In this document: positions 1-8,305 of the stretch, piece by piece
Numbering within the stretch: position 1 is the stretch's first letter
How the letters are laid out: each line of letters starts with the position of its first letter
From: Geodermatophilus sp. TF02-6
GTDB taxonomy: Bacteria > Actinomycetota > Actinomycetes > Mycobacteriales > Geodermatophilaceae
Length of the DNA: 64,000 bases
Reading direction: 5' to 3'
NCBI RefSeq assembly: GCF_003319115.1
Contig: NZ_QOHF01000001.1
Location: forward strand, 124,001 to 188,000
The notes under the pieces: generated by a model
What the model was told of the DNA's origin: nothing
Database searches by the model: none
The model's input: only the letters and a program-made list of their open reading frames with translations
Made by a program: the position numbers and the translations under genes

Positions 1-552
1 GGTCGGGTCTTTGAGCCGCGCCTGGAACCGCTTCTCCTGCTCGGTGTCGCTCACCGAGAACCAGTACTTGACCAGCGTGATGCCGCTGCGGACCAGCATC
101 CGCTCGAACTCGGGGCAGGAGCGCAGGAAGTCCCAATACTCCTCGTCGGTGCAGAAGCCCATGACCCGCTCGACGCCGGCGCGGTTGTACCAGGAGCGGT
201 CGAACAGGACCATCTCGCCGCGGGCGGGCAGGTGGGCGACGTAACGCTGGAAGTACCACTGGCCGCGCTCGCGCTCGGTCGGCGCGGCCAGCGCGACCAC
301 GCGGGCGGCCCGCGGGTTGAGCGGCTCGGTGATCCGCTGGATCGCCCCGCCCTTGCCCGCGGCGTCGCGGCCCTCGAAGACGACGACGACCCGCAGCCCC
401 TCCGCCCGGATGTACTCCTGCTGTTTGACCAGCTCCTCCTGCAGCCGGGCCAGCTCCCGCTCGTAGTAGGCGTTGTCGACCTTCGCCGTCGCCCGTGGTA
501 CCTCCTCGGACGAGGTCGAGGGGACACCGGTCGCCGTCCGCGGAGGGGCCAC
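1..552 (-). CDS. ppk2: Polyphosphate kinase 2 (PPK2 family), 3' end beyond window
   Basis: This is the N-terminal part (about 184 codons) of a PPK2 enzyme, which transfers phosphate between polyphosphate and nucleotides. The reverse strand reads a Walker A-like loop FEGRDAAGKGG, then QRITEPLNPRAARVVALAAP, QWYFQRYVAHLP, LFDRSWYNRAGVE and the end RFQARLKDPT at the window edge, all typical of PPK2. The frame stays open upstream of the conserved region, so the start is uncertain. GTG at 552 is used, but TTG at 588 or GTG at 684 are possible, and none has a strong ribosome binding site. Full PPK2 proteins are usually about 250-300 residues, so 70-120 residues are missing to the left. It is divergent from the diguanylate cyclase gene. 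Confidence 0.88.
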   Translation of the reverse strand, partial: MAPPRTATGVPSTSSEEVPRATAKVDNAYYERELARLQEELVKQQEYIRAEGLRVVVVFEGRDAAGKGGAIQRITEPLNPRAARVVALAAPTERERGQWYFQRYVAHLPARGEMVLFDRSWYNRAGVERVMGFCTDEEYWDFLRSCPEFERMLVRSGITLVKYWFSVSDTEQEKRFQARLKDPT

Positions 553-988
553 GGCGGCAGCATCGTCCGCCGGGTCGAGGTGCGACAAGAGGTCGGCGCA
601 CCGACCCGGGAGCCGCCGGGTCCGACTGTCACGGATGCGTACCGCCCGCGCGTGGTGGGGGGCGCAACGGGTACTCCCGGTCACCGGGGCCGGACGAGGG
701 CCCGGTCGTCGCGGGAGGTCGAACAACCGGCTCCCCGCACTCGGGACCGCATCCGATCCGGCCCCCTCCCCGCTCCGGGCCGAGCCCAGGCCTGGAGCGG
801 TGGAGCCGCGGTCCCCGAGGCTTCCCGCCACGTCACCCGCACGGGGGGCCGGGCGTTCAGGACCCGGCCCGGGCGGTCGATGCTGGGGTCGGGCCGGCGA
901 GTCGCCGGGTGGCGCGCCGGCCCGCCCGACACCGACAGTCCGGGCCGGCCCGACGGCGCGACCGGCCCCTCGCAGGGAGAGACGTGCG
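553..988. other. Intergenic region between divergent ppk2 and GGDEF genes
   Basis: About 435 bases of GC-rich sequence between two divergent genes. Frames are open here as expected at this GC content, but no translation shows a recognisable motif. I see no RNA gene, clear palindrome or convincing promoter hexamers. A purine-rich ribosome binding site (AGGGAGAG, around 976) precedes the GGDEF start. Promoters for both flanking genes must lie here. Confidence 0.5.
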
Positions 989-2815
989 ATGCGCAGAGCC
1001 GGCGGCGAGCCCAGCAGCTGGGGCCATGTCGCGGCCGCGGTCGCCGGCGTCGTCGTGGTCGTGTGCCTGCCGCCCGGGCCGGGGCGACCGGCCGTGGAGG
1101 TGGGGGTCTACCTGCTCGGGGTGCTGGCCGTCGGACGGGGACTGCGCCGCCACCGGCCCGGCGCGGGGACCGCCTGGCGGGCCCTCGCCACGGCGCTCCT
1201 CGCGTTCGGCCTGAGCAGCGCCGCGGAGACCGCCGAGCTGGCCGGGGTCGCTCCCGGGGTCACCGGCGCCGTCGAGGCCGGGCTGGACGTCGCCGGCTAC
1301 GGCGCCCTGGTCGTCGCCGCCCTGGCGGCGCTGGTGGCCGGCCGGGGACGCCGCGACCCGGGAGCGTGGACCGACACCGCCTCCCTCCTGCTCGCCGCCG
1401 GGTTGGCCGTGGTGACGTTCGTCAGCGGCACCGTCCGCAACCCGCACGGCCCGGCCGAGCTCGGCATCGGGCTGCCCCTGCTGTGCGCCGTCGTCATCGT
1501 CGCCGGCGTCCGGCTGGCCCTGCCCGGCACCGGTCGGTCCGTGAGCGGGGTGGCCCTGTTCGTCTCCGGCGGGCTCGCCGTGACCGGCTACGCCACGCAG
1601 GTCCTGCGCCTGTCGGGCACCGTGTCGCCGGTCCTCGACGCCCTGCCGCTGCTGGCCGTCGCGCCGGTCGCGCTCGCGGCGCTGCACCCGTCCAGCCGCA
1701 CCGTGGGCGCAGCGCCCGACCCGCAGGGATCGGTCACGGCCGGCCGGGTCGTCGGCCTCGGCGCCGCGCTGCTGGTCAGCCCCGCGCTGGTGCTGCTGTG
1801 GACGGTGCGCCACGGCGGCAACGGCTACGTGCTCGGCACCGGGATCGGGCTGCTCACCGCGCTGGCGCTGTGGCGGCTCGGGCGGCTCAGCAGCGAGCGG
1901 GAGAGCGCCCAGCGGGCCCTGGCCGCCAGCGAGGCGCGGCTGCGGGTGCTGCTGGAGAACGCCGCGGACGTCATCGCGATCGTCGACGGCGCCGGCCGGA
2001 CCAGCTACGTCAGCCCGGCGGTCGAAGCGCTGCTCGGCCGCACCCCCGAGGACTGCCTGGGCCGCCCGGCGCTGGCCGTGGTCGACCCGGGTGACCGCGC
2101 CCGCCTGTACCGGGCCGTCGCCGGCGACGGGCCGGACGCCGTCCGGGTCGTGGACGCCGACATCCGGCTCCGGCACGGCGACGGGAGCACCCGCTGGGTC
2201 GAGGTCAAGGTCAGCGGCCGGGTCGACGCGCCCGGCGTCGACGGCTGGGTGGTCAACGTCCGCGAGGTCACCGACCGCAAGCTCCTGGAGGAGGAGCTGC
2301 GGCGGCAGGCCGGCACCGACCCGCTCACCGGGCTGGTCAACCGGTCGGAGTTCTGGAACCGCCTCGTGCGGGCCACCGCCCGGCTCGACCCCGCAGCCCT
2401 GCCGGCCGTGCTCTACGTCGACCTCGACGGGTTCAAGACGGTCAACGACACCCTGGGGCACGCGGCCGGTGACGAGCTGCTGGTCGCCGTCGCCGGCCGG
2501 CTGTCGAACGCGGTGCGTGCCGGCGACTGCGTGGCCCGCCTGGGCGGCGACGAGTTCGCCGTCCTCCTCGGCACCGCCGACGCCGCCCGGGCGCAGCGGG
2601 TCGCCGACCGGGTCCTGCGGCAGCTGCGCGAGCCGGTGCACCTCTGCGGGCACGGCGTCACCGTCACCGCCAGCATCGGCGGCGCCATCGCCCTCCCCGA
2701 CGACAGCCCGGAGACGCTGCTGCACCGCGCCGACACCGCCATGTACACCGCCAAGCGCCAGGGCAAGGACCACCTCGAACTGCGGCACCCCGTGGCCGCC
2801 GCGCCGGCCGGCTGA
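989..2815 (+). CDS. Membrane PAS-GGDEF diguanylate cyclase
   Basis: A 608-residue predicted diguanylate cyclase that would make cyclic di-GMP at the membrane. The N-terminal ~300 residues are a run of hydrophobic segments (about eight), followed by a short linker helix. A PAS domain (about residues 315-430, LENAADVIAIVDGAGR) precedes the GGDEF domain (about 440-600). The active-site motif is intact (RLGGDEFAVLLG). An RxxD sequence (RAGD) sits exactly five residues before GGDEF, the position of the product-inhibition I-site. There is no EAL domain. The ATG at 989 was chosen because AGGGAGAG precedes it. The open frame continues upstream to 473 but carries no domain. It is monocistronic and divergent from ppk2. 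The signal sensed is not evident. Confidence 0.9.
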   Translation: MRRAGGEPSSWGHVAAAVAGVVVVVCLPPGPGRPAVEVGVYLLGVLAVGRGLRRHRPGAGTAWRALATALLAFGLSSAAETAELAGVAPGVTGAVEAGLDVAGYGALVVAALAALVAGRGRRDPGAWTDTASLLLAAGLAVVTFVSGTVRNPHGPAELGIGLPLLCAVVIVAGVRLALPGTGRSVSGVALFVSGGLAVTGYATQVLRLSGTVSPVLDALPLLAVAPVALAALHPSSRTVGAAPDPQGSVTAGRVVGLGAALLVSPALVLLWTVRHGGNGYVLGTGIGLLTALALWRLGRLSSERESAQRALAASEARLRVLLENAADVIAIVDGAGRTSYVSPAVEALLGRTPEDCLGRPALAVVDPGDRARLYRAVAGDGPDAVRVVDADIRLRHGDGSTRWVEVKVSGRVDAPGVDGWVVNVREVTDRKLLEEELRRQAGTDPLTGLVNRSEFWNRLVRATARLDPAALPAVLYVDLDGFKTVNDTLGHAAGDELLVAVAGRLSNAVRAGDCVARLGGDEFAVLLGTADAARAQRVADRVLRQLREPVHLCGHGVTVTASIGGAIALPDDSPETLLHRADTAMYTAKRQGKDHLELRHPVAAAPAG

Positions 2816-2941
2816 GCGGTCCGCGAGACCCCCGGCCCCTCGCCGTGCGGCCGGGACCGGCCCGGCAGCCGCCCCGTGGACGTGGCGTCTCGACCCCGCG
2901 GCTCGAAACGGTGAGCAGTCGACGGCTCCCGCGCCGGGTGG

Positions 2942-3061
2942 GTGCTGGGCTGCGCCCGCCCGGTGGCGGAGGTGCCCGACGCGGTGCTCTCCTCCGACGC
3001 GGCGCCGCTCGCCTGCGCCGGCGTCACGACCTACGAGGCGGTCAGGGTCGCCGGTGCGGGG
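2942..3061 (+). pseudogene. Zinc-type alcohol dehydrogenase (MDR family) fragment
   Basis: An isolated fragment of about 40 codons reads VPDAVLSSDAAPLACAGVTT then YEAVRVAG. This matches the segment before the nucleotide-binding domain of zinc-dependent medium-chain dehydrogenases, where 'aaPL-CAGvTtY-a' is highly conserved. Nothing dehydrogenase-like precedes it, and after about 3061 the frame runs antisense through lysR. No glycine-rich NAD motif follows. It overlaps the last codons of the lysR gene tail to tail, so a rearrangement probably joined lysR to the stump of a lost dehydrogenase gene. The call rests on one motif and could be chance, but the match is long for that. Confidence 0.55.
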
Positions 3062-4070
3062 AGGGGAACGACGCCGCGGAGGTGGTATCGATCAGCTCGA
3101 TACCCGCATCGGCAGGAGGGCCGACCGCCAGCTCGGTCGCCCGCACCACCAGGTCGCGCAGGTAGCAGTGCTCGGGGTCGTCGTCGTAGACCGGGTGCCA
3201 CCACATCGCCTCGACCAGCGGGCCGGCCGCGAACGGGCACGGCAGCGCCCGGATGCCGCTGTTCAGGGGCAGCAGGTCGACCAGCCGGCGCTGCAGCAGC
3301 GCGATCCGGTCGCTGCCGGCGACCAGGGCGGGCACGGTGAGGAAGTTCTCCGTGACCACCTGCACCCGGGGTTCGATGCCGAGCATCCGCATCTGCCGGG
3401 CGGCCGGCGTCGACGCGGTCGGGCCGTGGTAGGAGACCACCCAGGGCAGCGACTCGAGGTGTGCCGCGGTCAGCTCGTCGTCGACCGCGGCGTTGTCCGA
3501 GGCGAGGACGCAGACCCACTCGTCCCGGTACAGGTCGCGGTGCGACAGGTCGGTGACGAAGCCGTGCGGCAGCACCAGCAGGTCGCTGCTGAGCAGGACC
3601 TGCTGGGCCCGGTCGACCACCTCCGGGGTGTTCACCGCGAACCGCAGCCGGCTGGCCGGCGCCTCCTCGGCGAGCAGGGCGGCGATGGCGTCACCCAGGA
3701 CGGCGATCCCGTAGTCGCTGACCAGCAGGGAGAACTCCCGGGTCGAGGACGCCGGGTCGAACTCCGGCTGGGCGGTGAACACCCGCTCCACCCCGGTGAG
3801 CGCCAGGCGGGCGAGGTCCCTGAGCTGGACCGCCAGCGGGGTGAGCCGGTACTCGTTGCCGACCCGGGTGAGCAGCTCGTCGCCGAAGTGCCGGCGCAGC
3901 CGGGCCAGCGACGCCGAGAGCGCCGGCTGGGAGAGCCCCATCTGGGCCGCGGCGCGGGTGACGCTGCGCTGCTGCAGCAGGGCGTCCAGGGACACGAGCA
4001 GGTTGAGGTCCAGGCTGGCCAGGTTCACCGCGACACGGTATCGACCGCGTCGATGACCCGCATCAGACAT
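3042..4070 (-). CDS. LysR-family transcriptional regulator
   Basis: A 342-residue LysR-type regulator. The N-terminal helix-turn-helix reads LDLNLLVSLDALLQQRSVTR then AAAQMGLSQPALSASLARLR, with the family hallmark of three successive helices. The rest is a substrate-binding-like effector domain (FSLLVSDYGIAVLGD, then EWVCVLASDN). The subgroup resembles NodD/NahR/SyrM-like regulators (LLVSLDALL, TRVGNEYRLTPLA). ATG at 4070 is preceded by GGGGAAG. An internal GTG at 4028 has no good ribosome binding site. It is divergent from the aromatic-degradation operon with only 42 bases between start codons, so it is the likely activator of that operon. Its last codons overlap an alcohol dehydrogenase remnant. 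Confidence 0.92.
   Translation of the reverse strand: MSDAGHRRGRYRVAVNLASLDLNLLVSLDALLQQRSVTRAAAQMGLSQPALSASLARLRRHFGDELLTRVGNEYRLTPLAVQLRDLARLALTGVERVFTAQPEFDPASSTREFSLLVSDYGIAVLGDAIAALLAEEAPASRLRFAVNTPEVVDRAQQVLLSSDLLVLPHGFVTDLSHRDLYRDEWVCVLASDNAAVDDELTAAHLESLPWVVSYHGPTASTPAARQMRMLGIEPRVQVVTENFLTVPALVAGSDRIALLQRRLVDLLPLNSGIRALPCPFAAGPLVEAMWWHPVYDDDPEHCYLRDLVVRATELAVGPPADAGIELIDTTSAASFPSPHRRP
3084..3104. promoter_or_regulatory. Perfect inverted repeat inside the 3' end of lysR
   Basis: GGTATCGA-N5-TCGATACC, perfect 8-base arms. It lies within the lysR codons for GIELIDTT. The same half-sites recur near the lysR start (4037-4058), which makes a binding site plausible, although a coding origin is possible. 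Confidence 0.4.
4037..4058. promoter_or_regulatory. Inverted repeat at the lysR start, candidate LysR site
   Basis: GGTATCGA-N5-TCGATGACC, the same half-sites as at 3084-3104 with one extra base on the right. It covers the first codons of lysR, 55 bases before the cyclase start. This is the position expected of an autoregulatory or activation site in a LysR divergent pair. Confidence 0.45.
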
Positions 4071-4112
4071 CTCGTCTTCCCCGGTGATCCGTGTCCGTGG
4101 ACCGTAGGTCCC

Positions 4113-5105
4113 GTGACCGACACCGCGGCACCGGTTCCGCCGGCGCTCGACCGCACCGATCCCGAGGGGGCGATCGCCGCGGCCGCCGCGCGCTGCTCCA
4201 ACTGGGGCCGCTGGGGGGTCGACGACGTGCTGGGCACGCTGAACCTCCTGGACGAGGCCAAGCGGGTCGAGGGGGCGCGGCTGGTGCGGCGCGGCGTGAG
4301 CTTCTCCCTGGCGCAGGCGTTCGACGGCGACGGCCCGCAGAAGGGCTGGCGGCGGCGCACCAACCCGGTGCACACCATGCTCGACACCGGCCTGGACGCC
4401 GAGCGGGGACAGGGGTTCCCGCACGGCCTCGGTGGCGCCGACGACGTGGTCTTCATGCCGCTGCAGGCCTCCACCCAGTGGGACGGCCTGGGCCACATCT
4501 TCGACCACGGCACCGCGTACAACGGCCGGCGCGCCGGCGACGTGGTCACCAGCGAGGGCGACCGGGTGACCGGCATCCAGACCGCGGCGGCGCACATCGC
4601 CGGGCGCGGCGTCCTGCTCGACGTGGGTCGGGCGATCGGCACCGAGGGCGAGCTGCCCGACGGCTTCGCCATCACCGCGGAGCACCTGGAGGCGACGATC
4701 GCCGTCCAGGGCGAGACGGCGCGGGTCGGCCGCGGCGACCTGGTGTGCGTGCGCACCGGCCGGCTGGCGCGGGCCCGGCGGGAAGGCTGGGGCGACTACG
4801 CCGGTGGTCCGTCGCCCGGCCTGTCGTTCACCACCGCCGACTGGCTGCACGGCACCGAGATCGCCGGCATCGCCACCGACACCTGGGGCTTCGAGGTGCG
4901 CCCCAACGAGTTCGACGTCGCCTTCCAGCCGCTGCACCAGGTCGCCATCCCGCACATCGGCCTGTTCATCGGCGAGATGTGGGACCTCGACGTCCTCGCG
5001 GCCGACTGCGCCGCCGACGGCGTGTGGGACTTCTCCCTCACCGCCGCCCCCCTGCCCGTGACCGGCGCCGTCGGCGCCCCGGTCAACCCGATCGCCGTCA
5101 AGTGA
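4113..5105 (+). CDS. Cyclase-family metal-dependent hydrolase
   Basis: A 330-residue member of the cyclase family (kynurenine formamidase/isatin hydrolase-like), which opens cyclic amides or lactones, or deformylates, with a bound metal. The family metal motif appears in the larger-subfamily form STQWDGLGHIFDHG, and NWGRWGVDDVLGTLNLLDEA at the N-terminus is typical of the long subfamily. GTG at 4113 is the first start compatible with the domain. Its ribosome binding site is weak. It is the first gene of the operon activated presumably by the divergent lysR, and is followed 11 bases later by an FAD monooxygenase. An isatin- or lactam-type substrate is possible but not shown by sequence. Confidence 0.85.
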   Translation: MTDTAAPVPPALDRTDPEGAIAAAAARCSNWGRWGVDDVLGTLNLLDEAKRVEGARLVRRGVSFSLAQAFDGDGPQKGWRRRTNPVHTMLDTGLDAERGQGFPHGLGGADDVVFMPLQASTQWDGLGHIFDHGTAYNGRRAGDVVTSEGDRVTGIQTAAAHIAGRGVLLDVGRAIGTEGELPDGFAITAEHLEATIAVQGETARVGRGDLVCVRTGRLARARREGWGDYAGGPSPGLSFTTADWLHGTEIAGIATDTWGFEVRPNEFDVAFQPLHQVAIPHIGLFIGEMWDLDVLAADCAADGVWDFSLTAAPLPVTGAVGAPVNPIAVK

Positions 5106-5116
5106 GGGAGCCGATC

Positions 5117-6271
5117 GTGCCCGCCGTGAGCAGCGCCCTGGTGGTCGGCAGCGGCCTGGCCGGGACCGCCACCGCCATCCGCCTGGCCGAGGCCGGCGTC
5201 GCCGTCGACCTCGTCGAGGTCAAGCCCGACGTCTCTGCCATCGGCTCCGGGATCACCCTGCAGGGCAACGCGCTGCGCGAGCTGGACCGGCTCGGCGTCT
5301 GGGAGCGGGCGCGCGGGCGCGGGTACTCGTTCGACGTCACCGGCATCCGTGCCCCGGACCCGCACGGCACGGTGCTCGCCGAGATCCCGGACGCGCGGAC
5401 CGGCGGCCCGGACTACCCGGCGGTGATGGGCATGTCCCGCCCGGAGCTGGCCCGGATCCTGCACGACCGCGCCGCCGAGGTCGGCGTCAAGGCCCGGTTC
5501 GGGACGACGTTCAGCGAGCTGACCCCGGACGACGCCGGGGTCGACGTCGTCTTCACCGACGGGTCCGGAACCCAGGCGATCGGAGATCGGCGCGGCCGCT
5601 ACGACCTGGTCGTCGGCGCCGACGGCATCCGTTCCGCCGTCCGCCGGGCCCTCGGGGTCGAGCTGGAGACCCGCCCGACCGGGATGGGGATCTGGCGGGC
5701 GTTCGGCCCGCGACCGGCCAGCGTCACCCGCACCGACCTGTACTACGGCGGCCCCTCCTACATCGCCGGCTACTGCCCCACCGGTGAGGACTCCCTCTAC
5801 GCCTACATCGTCGAGGACGCCCAGGACCGGTTGGGGATGACGCCGGAGCAGCAGCTGGCCACCATTAAGGAGCTGTCCGCGGCCTACCACGGTCCGTGGG
5901 ACGAGATCCGCGAGACGCTCACCGACCCGTCGAAGGTCAACTACACCTGGTTCGAGACGCACCTGCTGCCCGCTCCGTGGAACCGCGGCCGGGTCGTGCT
6001 GATCGGCGACGCGTCGCACTCCTGCCCGCCGACCATCGCCCAGGGCGGGGCCCAGGCGCTGGAGGACGCCGCCGTCCTCACCGACCTCCTGCTCACCCGG
6101 AACGCGCTCGACCAGGAGCTGTGGGACGCCTTCTCCGCCCGGAGGTTCGACCGCGCCAAGGCCGTGGTCGACGCCTCCAACCAGCTCGGCCAGTGGCTGC
6201 TCGACCACGAGCAGGGTGACGCGCCGGGGCTGTTCCGCAGCATCGCCGTCCTCGTCAGCGAGCCGGCGTGA
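5117..6271 (+). CDS. FAD-dependent aromatic monooxygenase
   Basis: A 384-residue group A flavoprotein monooxygenase that would hydroxylate an aromatic ring using NAD(P)H and O2. It has the N-terminal dinucleotide fold (VVGSGLAGTATAIRLAEAG), the DG motif (DLVVGADGIRSAVRRAL) and the GD motif (GRVVLIGDASHSCPPTIAQG). Length matches salicylate or 6-hydroxynicotinate hydroxylase-type enzymes. GTG at 5117 follows GAGGGAG. It sits between the cyclase and the extradiol dioxygenase genes, so it probably makes the catechol-like diol that the dioxygenase cleaves. A decayed paralogue lies at 10985-11838. Confidence 0.9.
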   Translation: MPAVSSALVVGSGLAGTATAIRLAEAGVAVDLVEVKPDVSAIGSGITLQGNALRELDRLGVWERARGRGYSFDVTGIRAPDPHGTVLAEIPDARTGGPDYPAVMGMSRPELARILHDRAAEVGVKARFGTTFSELTPDDAGVDVVFTDGSGTQAIGDRRGRYDLVVGADGIRSAVRRALGVELETRPTGMGIWRAFGPRPASVTRTDLYYGGPSYIAGYCPTGEDSLYAYIVEDAQDRLGMTPEQQLATIKELSAAYHGPWDEIRETLTDPSKVNYTWFETHLLPAPWNRGRVVLIGDASHSCPPTIAQGGAQALEDAAVLTDLLLTRNALDQELWDAFSARRFDRAKAVVDASNQLGQWLLDHEQGDAPGLFRSIAVLVSEPA

Positions 6272-6290
6272 CCCGCCGCTGCACCCAGCC

Positions 6291-6367
6291 AGATCGGCGA
6301 TCTGGTCGCCACCAGCGCCTCATGCCGACCACATCGCCGATCTCGCACAGAGCCGATCTCGCACAGA
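6291..6367. repeat. Palindromes and a 16-base tandem repeat before the dioxygenase gene
   Basis: The 110-base gap before the dioxygenase gene holds the palindrome AGATC-GGC-GATCT (6291-6303). Its first 11 bases are repeated inverted at 6333-6343 (ATCGCCGATCT). GCCGATCTCGCACAGA is repeated in tandem at 6336-6351 and 6352-6367. It could be an internal promoter/operator or an RNA hairpin between operon genes. Confidence 0.65.
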
Positions 6368-6381
6368 ACAGAGGAGACGAG

Positions 6382-7320
6382 ATGACCCAGCGCCTGATCA
6401 CCCACCTGCGGCACGTCGACCTGGCCGTCCCGGACCTGGCCAGGCAGCGCGAGTTCTACACCAACACCTGGGGCCTGGCCGAGGAGCACACCGACACCGG
6501 GATCACCTTCCTCGCCGCCGAGGGCAGCCCCGAGCAGTACGTCGTGCGGCTGCGCGAGTCCGCCGACAAGCGGATCGACCTGATCTCCTTCGGCGCCGCG
6601 GACGCCGCCGACGTCGACACCCTGGCGCAGCGGCTGGCCGCCGACGGCGTGCGGCTGGTCAGCGAGCCGGGTGACCTGCACACCCCGGGCGGCGGCTACG
6701 GCTTCCGGTTCTTCGACAACGAGGGCCGGACCGTCGAGATCAGCTCCGACGTCGCCGTCCGGCAGCACCGGCAGGTCGAGCCGGGCGAGTCGATCCCGGT
6801 GCGCCTGTCGCACGTGGTCGTCAACTCCGCCGACCCGGAGAGCACCCGCGCCTTCTACGAGCGTCACCTGTCCTTCGCCCTGTCCGACACCCTGATGCAC
6901 CCGCGGATGGGCGAGATGATGTGGTTCATGCGGGTCAACGCCTGGCACCACTCCATGGCGATCGCCCGCTGCCCCCACCCGTCGCTGCACCACGCGTCGT
7001 TCGAGCTGCGCGGCATCGACGAGTACATGCGCGGCACCGGGCGGCTGCTGCGGGCCGGCGTGGAGAAGATCTGGGGCCCGGGCCGGCACCTGGCCGGCAA
7101 CAACACGTTCTCCTACTTCCTCGACCCGCACGGCAACACCATCGAGTACACGACCGAGCTCGAGCAGGTCGACGAGGACACCTGGCACCCGCACCTGTAC
7201 GACTTCAGCAACCCCGAGGTCAGCGACCAGTGGGGGACGGCGAACCAGATGAACGAGTTCGTGGCCTCCCGCTCGTTCAACGACCCCGACAAGGGCCTGT
7301 TCGTGGCCCCGCCGGTCTGA
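6382..7320 (+). CDS. Extradiol ring-cleavage dioxygenase (two VOC domains)
   Basis: A 312-residue type I extradiol dioxygenase that would open a catechol-like ring beside the diol using Fe(II) and O2. Two VOC modules are visible: an N-terminal one (LRHVDLAVPDLARQREFYTN) and a catalytic C-terminal one starting RLSHVVVNSAD. Candidate metal ligands are the His in LSHVVV, the His in HPSLHHASFEL and the Glu in GNTIEYTTEL. Length fits the BphC/catechol 2,3-dioxygenase class. ATG at 6382 follows GAGGAGA. A structured 110-base spacer separates it from the monooxygenase gene. The ring-cleavage product probably passes to the downstream hydrolases. Confidence 0.9.
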   Translation: MTQRLITHLRHVDLAVPDLARQREFYTNTWGLAEEHTDTGITFLAAEGSPEQYVVRLRESADKRIDLISFGAADAADVDTLAQRLAADGVRLVSEPGDLHTPGGGYGFRFFDNEGRTVEISSDVAVRQHRQVEPGESIPVRLSHVVVNSADPESTRAFYERHLSFALSDTLMHPRMGEMMWFMRVNAWHHSMAIARCPHPSLHHASFELRGIDEYMRGTGRLLRAGVEKIWGPGRHLAGNNTFSYFLDPHGNTIEYTTELEQVDEDTWHPHLYDFSNPEVSDQWGTANQMNEFVASRSFNDPDKGLFVAPPV

Positions 7321-7336
7321 GCGTGGGGCCGGTCCG

Positions 7337-8305
7337 ATGCGCTTCGCCACCTGGGAGGACGGCGGGACCGTCTCCGCCGGCGTCGTCGGCGAGCACGGGC
7401 TGCACGCCCTGCCGCCGGGCCTCGCCGTGCTGGACCTGGTCCGCGCCGGGCTGCCCGCGGCCCTCGACGCGGGGCTGGCGGCGCTGTCCGCGGCGCCGGT
7501 CCCGATCGGGGAGGTGCGGCTGCTGCCGCCGCTGCAGCCGCCGACGGTGCGGGACTTCGTGGCGTTCGAGGAGCACGTCGAGGGCGTGGTGGCCAGCGTC
7601 GCCGGCGGCGGCGGGGTGGTGCCCGAGTGGTACGAGGCGCCGACGTTCTACTTCACCAACCCCTACGCGCTCGTCGGCGCGCACGACGACGTGCCGGTCC
7701 CGCCGGGCTCGCAGCTGTTCGACTTCGAGTGCGAGGTCGCGGTCGTCGTCGGCGCCGACGGCGCCTCGCTGAGCCCGGAGCAGGCCCGCGAGCACGTCTT
7801 CGGCTACACGGTGCTCAACGACTGGTCCGCCCGCGACCTGCAGCGCCGGGAGATGAAGGTGCAGCTGGGCCCGGCCAAGGGCAAGGACTCCGCGACCACG
7901 CTCGGACCGTGGCTGGTCACCGCCGACGAGTTGGAGCCCTACCGGGACGCCGACGGGTTCCTGGCGCTGGACGTGCGGGTGTCGGTCAACGACGTGCCGG
8001 TCGGCCAGGACCTGCTGTCGAACATGGGCTGGCCGTTCGAGGAGCTCGTCAGCTACGCCTCCCGCGGTACGCGGGTCCGCGCCGGGGACGTGCTCGGCTC
8101 GGGCACCTGCGGCAACGGCGGCTGCCTGGCCGAGCTGTGGGGACGCCGCGGCGAACTGTCCCCTCCCGCGCTGCGGCCCGGCGACGTCGTGGAGATGACG
8201 GTCGAGGGCATCGGCACCATCCGCAACCGCGTCGTCCCCGGACTCGAGCTGCCCCCGGTGCGCCCGGCCCGGCCGCGGCCGCGGCACCGCGAGCGGGTCC
8301 GGTGA
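7337..8305 (+). CDS. Fumarylacetoacetate hydrolase-family protein
   Basis: A 322-residue member of the FAH superfamily, whose members hydrolyse, hydrate or decarboxylate ring-cleavage products in the cytoplasm. The catalytic core contains the metal-binding stretch LFDFECEVAVVVG and the family signature GYTVLNDWSARDLQRREMK, with GSGTCGNGGC toward the C-terminus. Longer FAH-like proteins of this type are common in aromatic operons. ATG at 7337 is 17 bases after the dioxygenase stop, with a weak GGGGCC ribosome binding site. Its last bases overlap an SDR remnant (GTGA at 8302), and the C-terminal tail PARPRPRHRERVR looks non-native, so its end may have been altered by the same event. Confidence 0.88.
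   Translation: MRFATWEDGGTVSAGVVGEHGLHALPPGLAVLDLVRAGLPAALDAGLAALSAAPVPIGEVRLLPPLQPPTVRDFVAFEEHVEGVVASVAGGGGVVPEWYEAPTFYFTNPYALVGAHDDVPVPPGSQLFDFECEVAVVVGADGASLSPEQAREHVFGYTVLNDWSARDLQRREMKVQLGPAKGKDSATTLGPWLVTADELEPYRDADGFLALDVRVSVNDVPVGQDLLSNMGWPFEELVSYASRGTRVRAGDVLGSGTCGNGGCLAELWGRRGELSPPALRPGDVVEMTVEGIGTIRNRVVPGLELPPVRPARPRPRHRERVR

Noticed and set aside
6336-6367. Possible CRISPR repeats
   Set aside because: Only two copies directly adjacent without a spacer and no cas genes; a tandem duplication instead.
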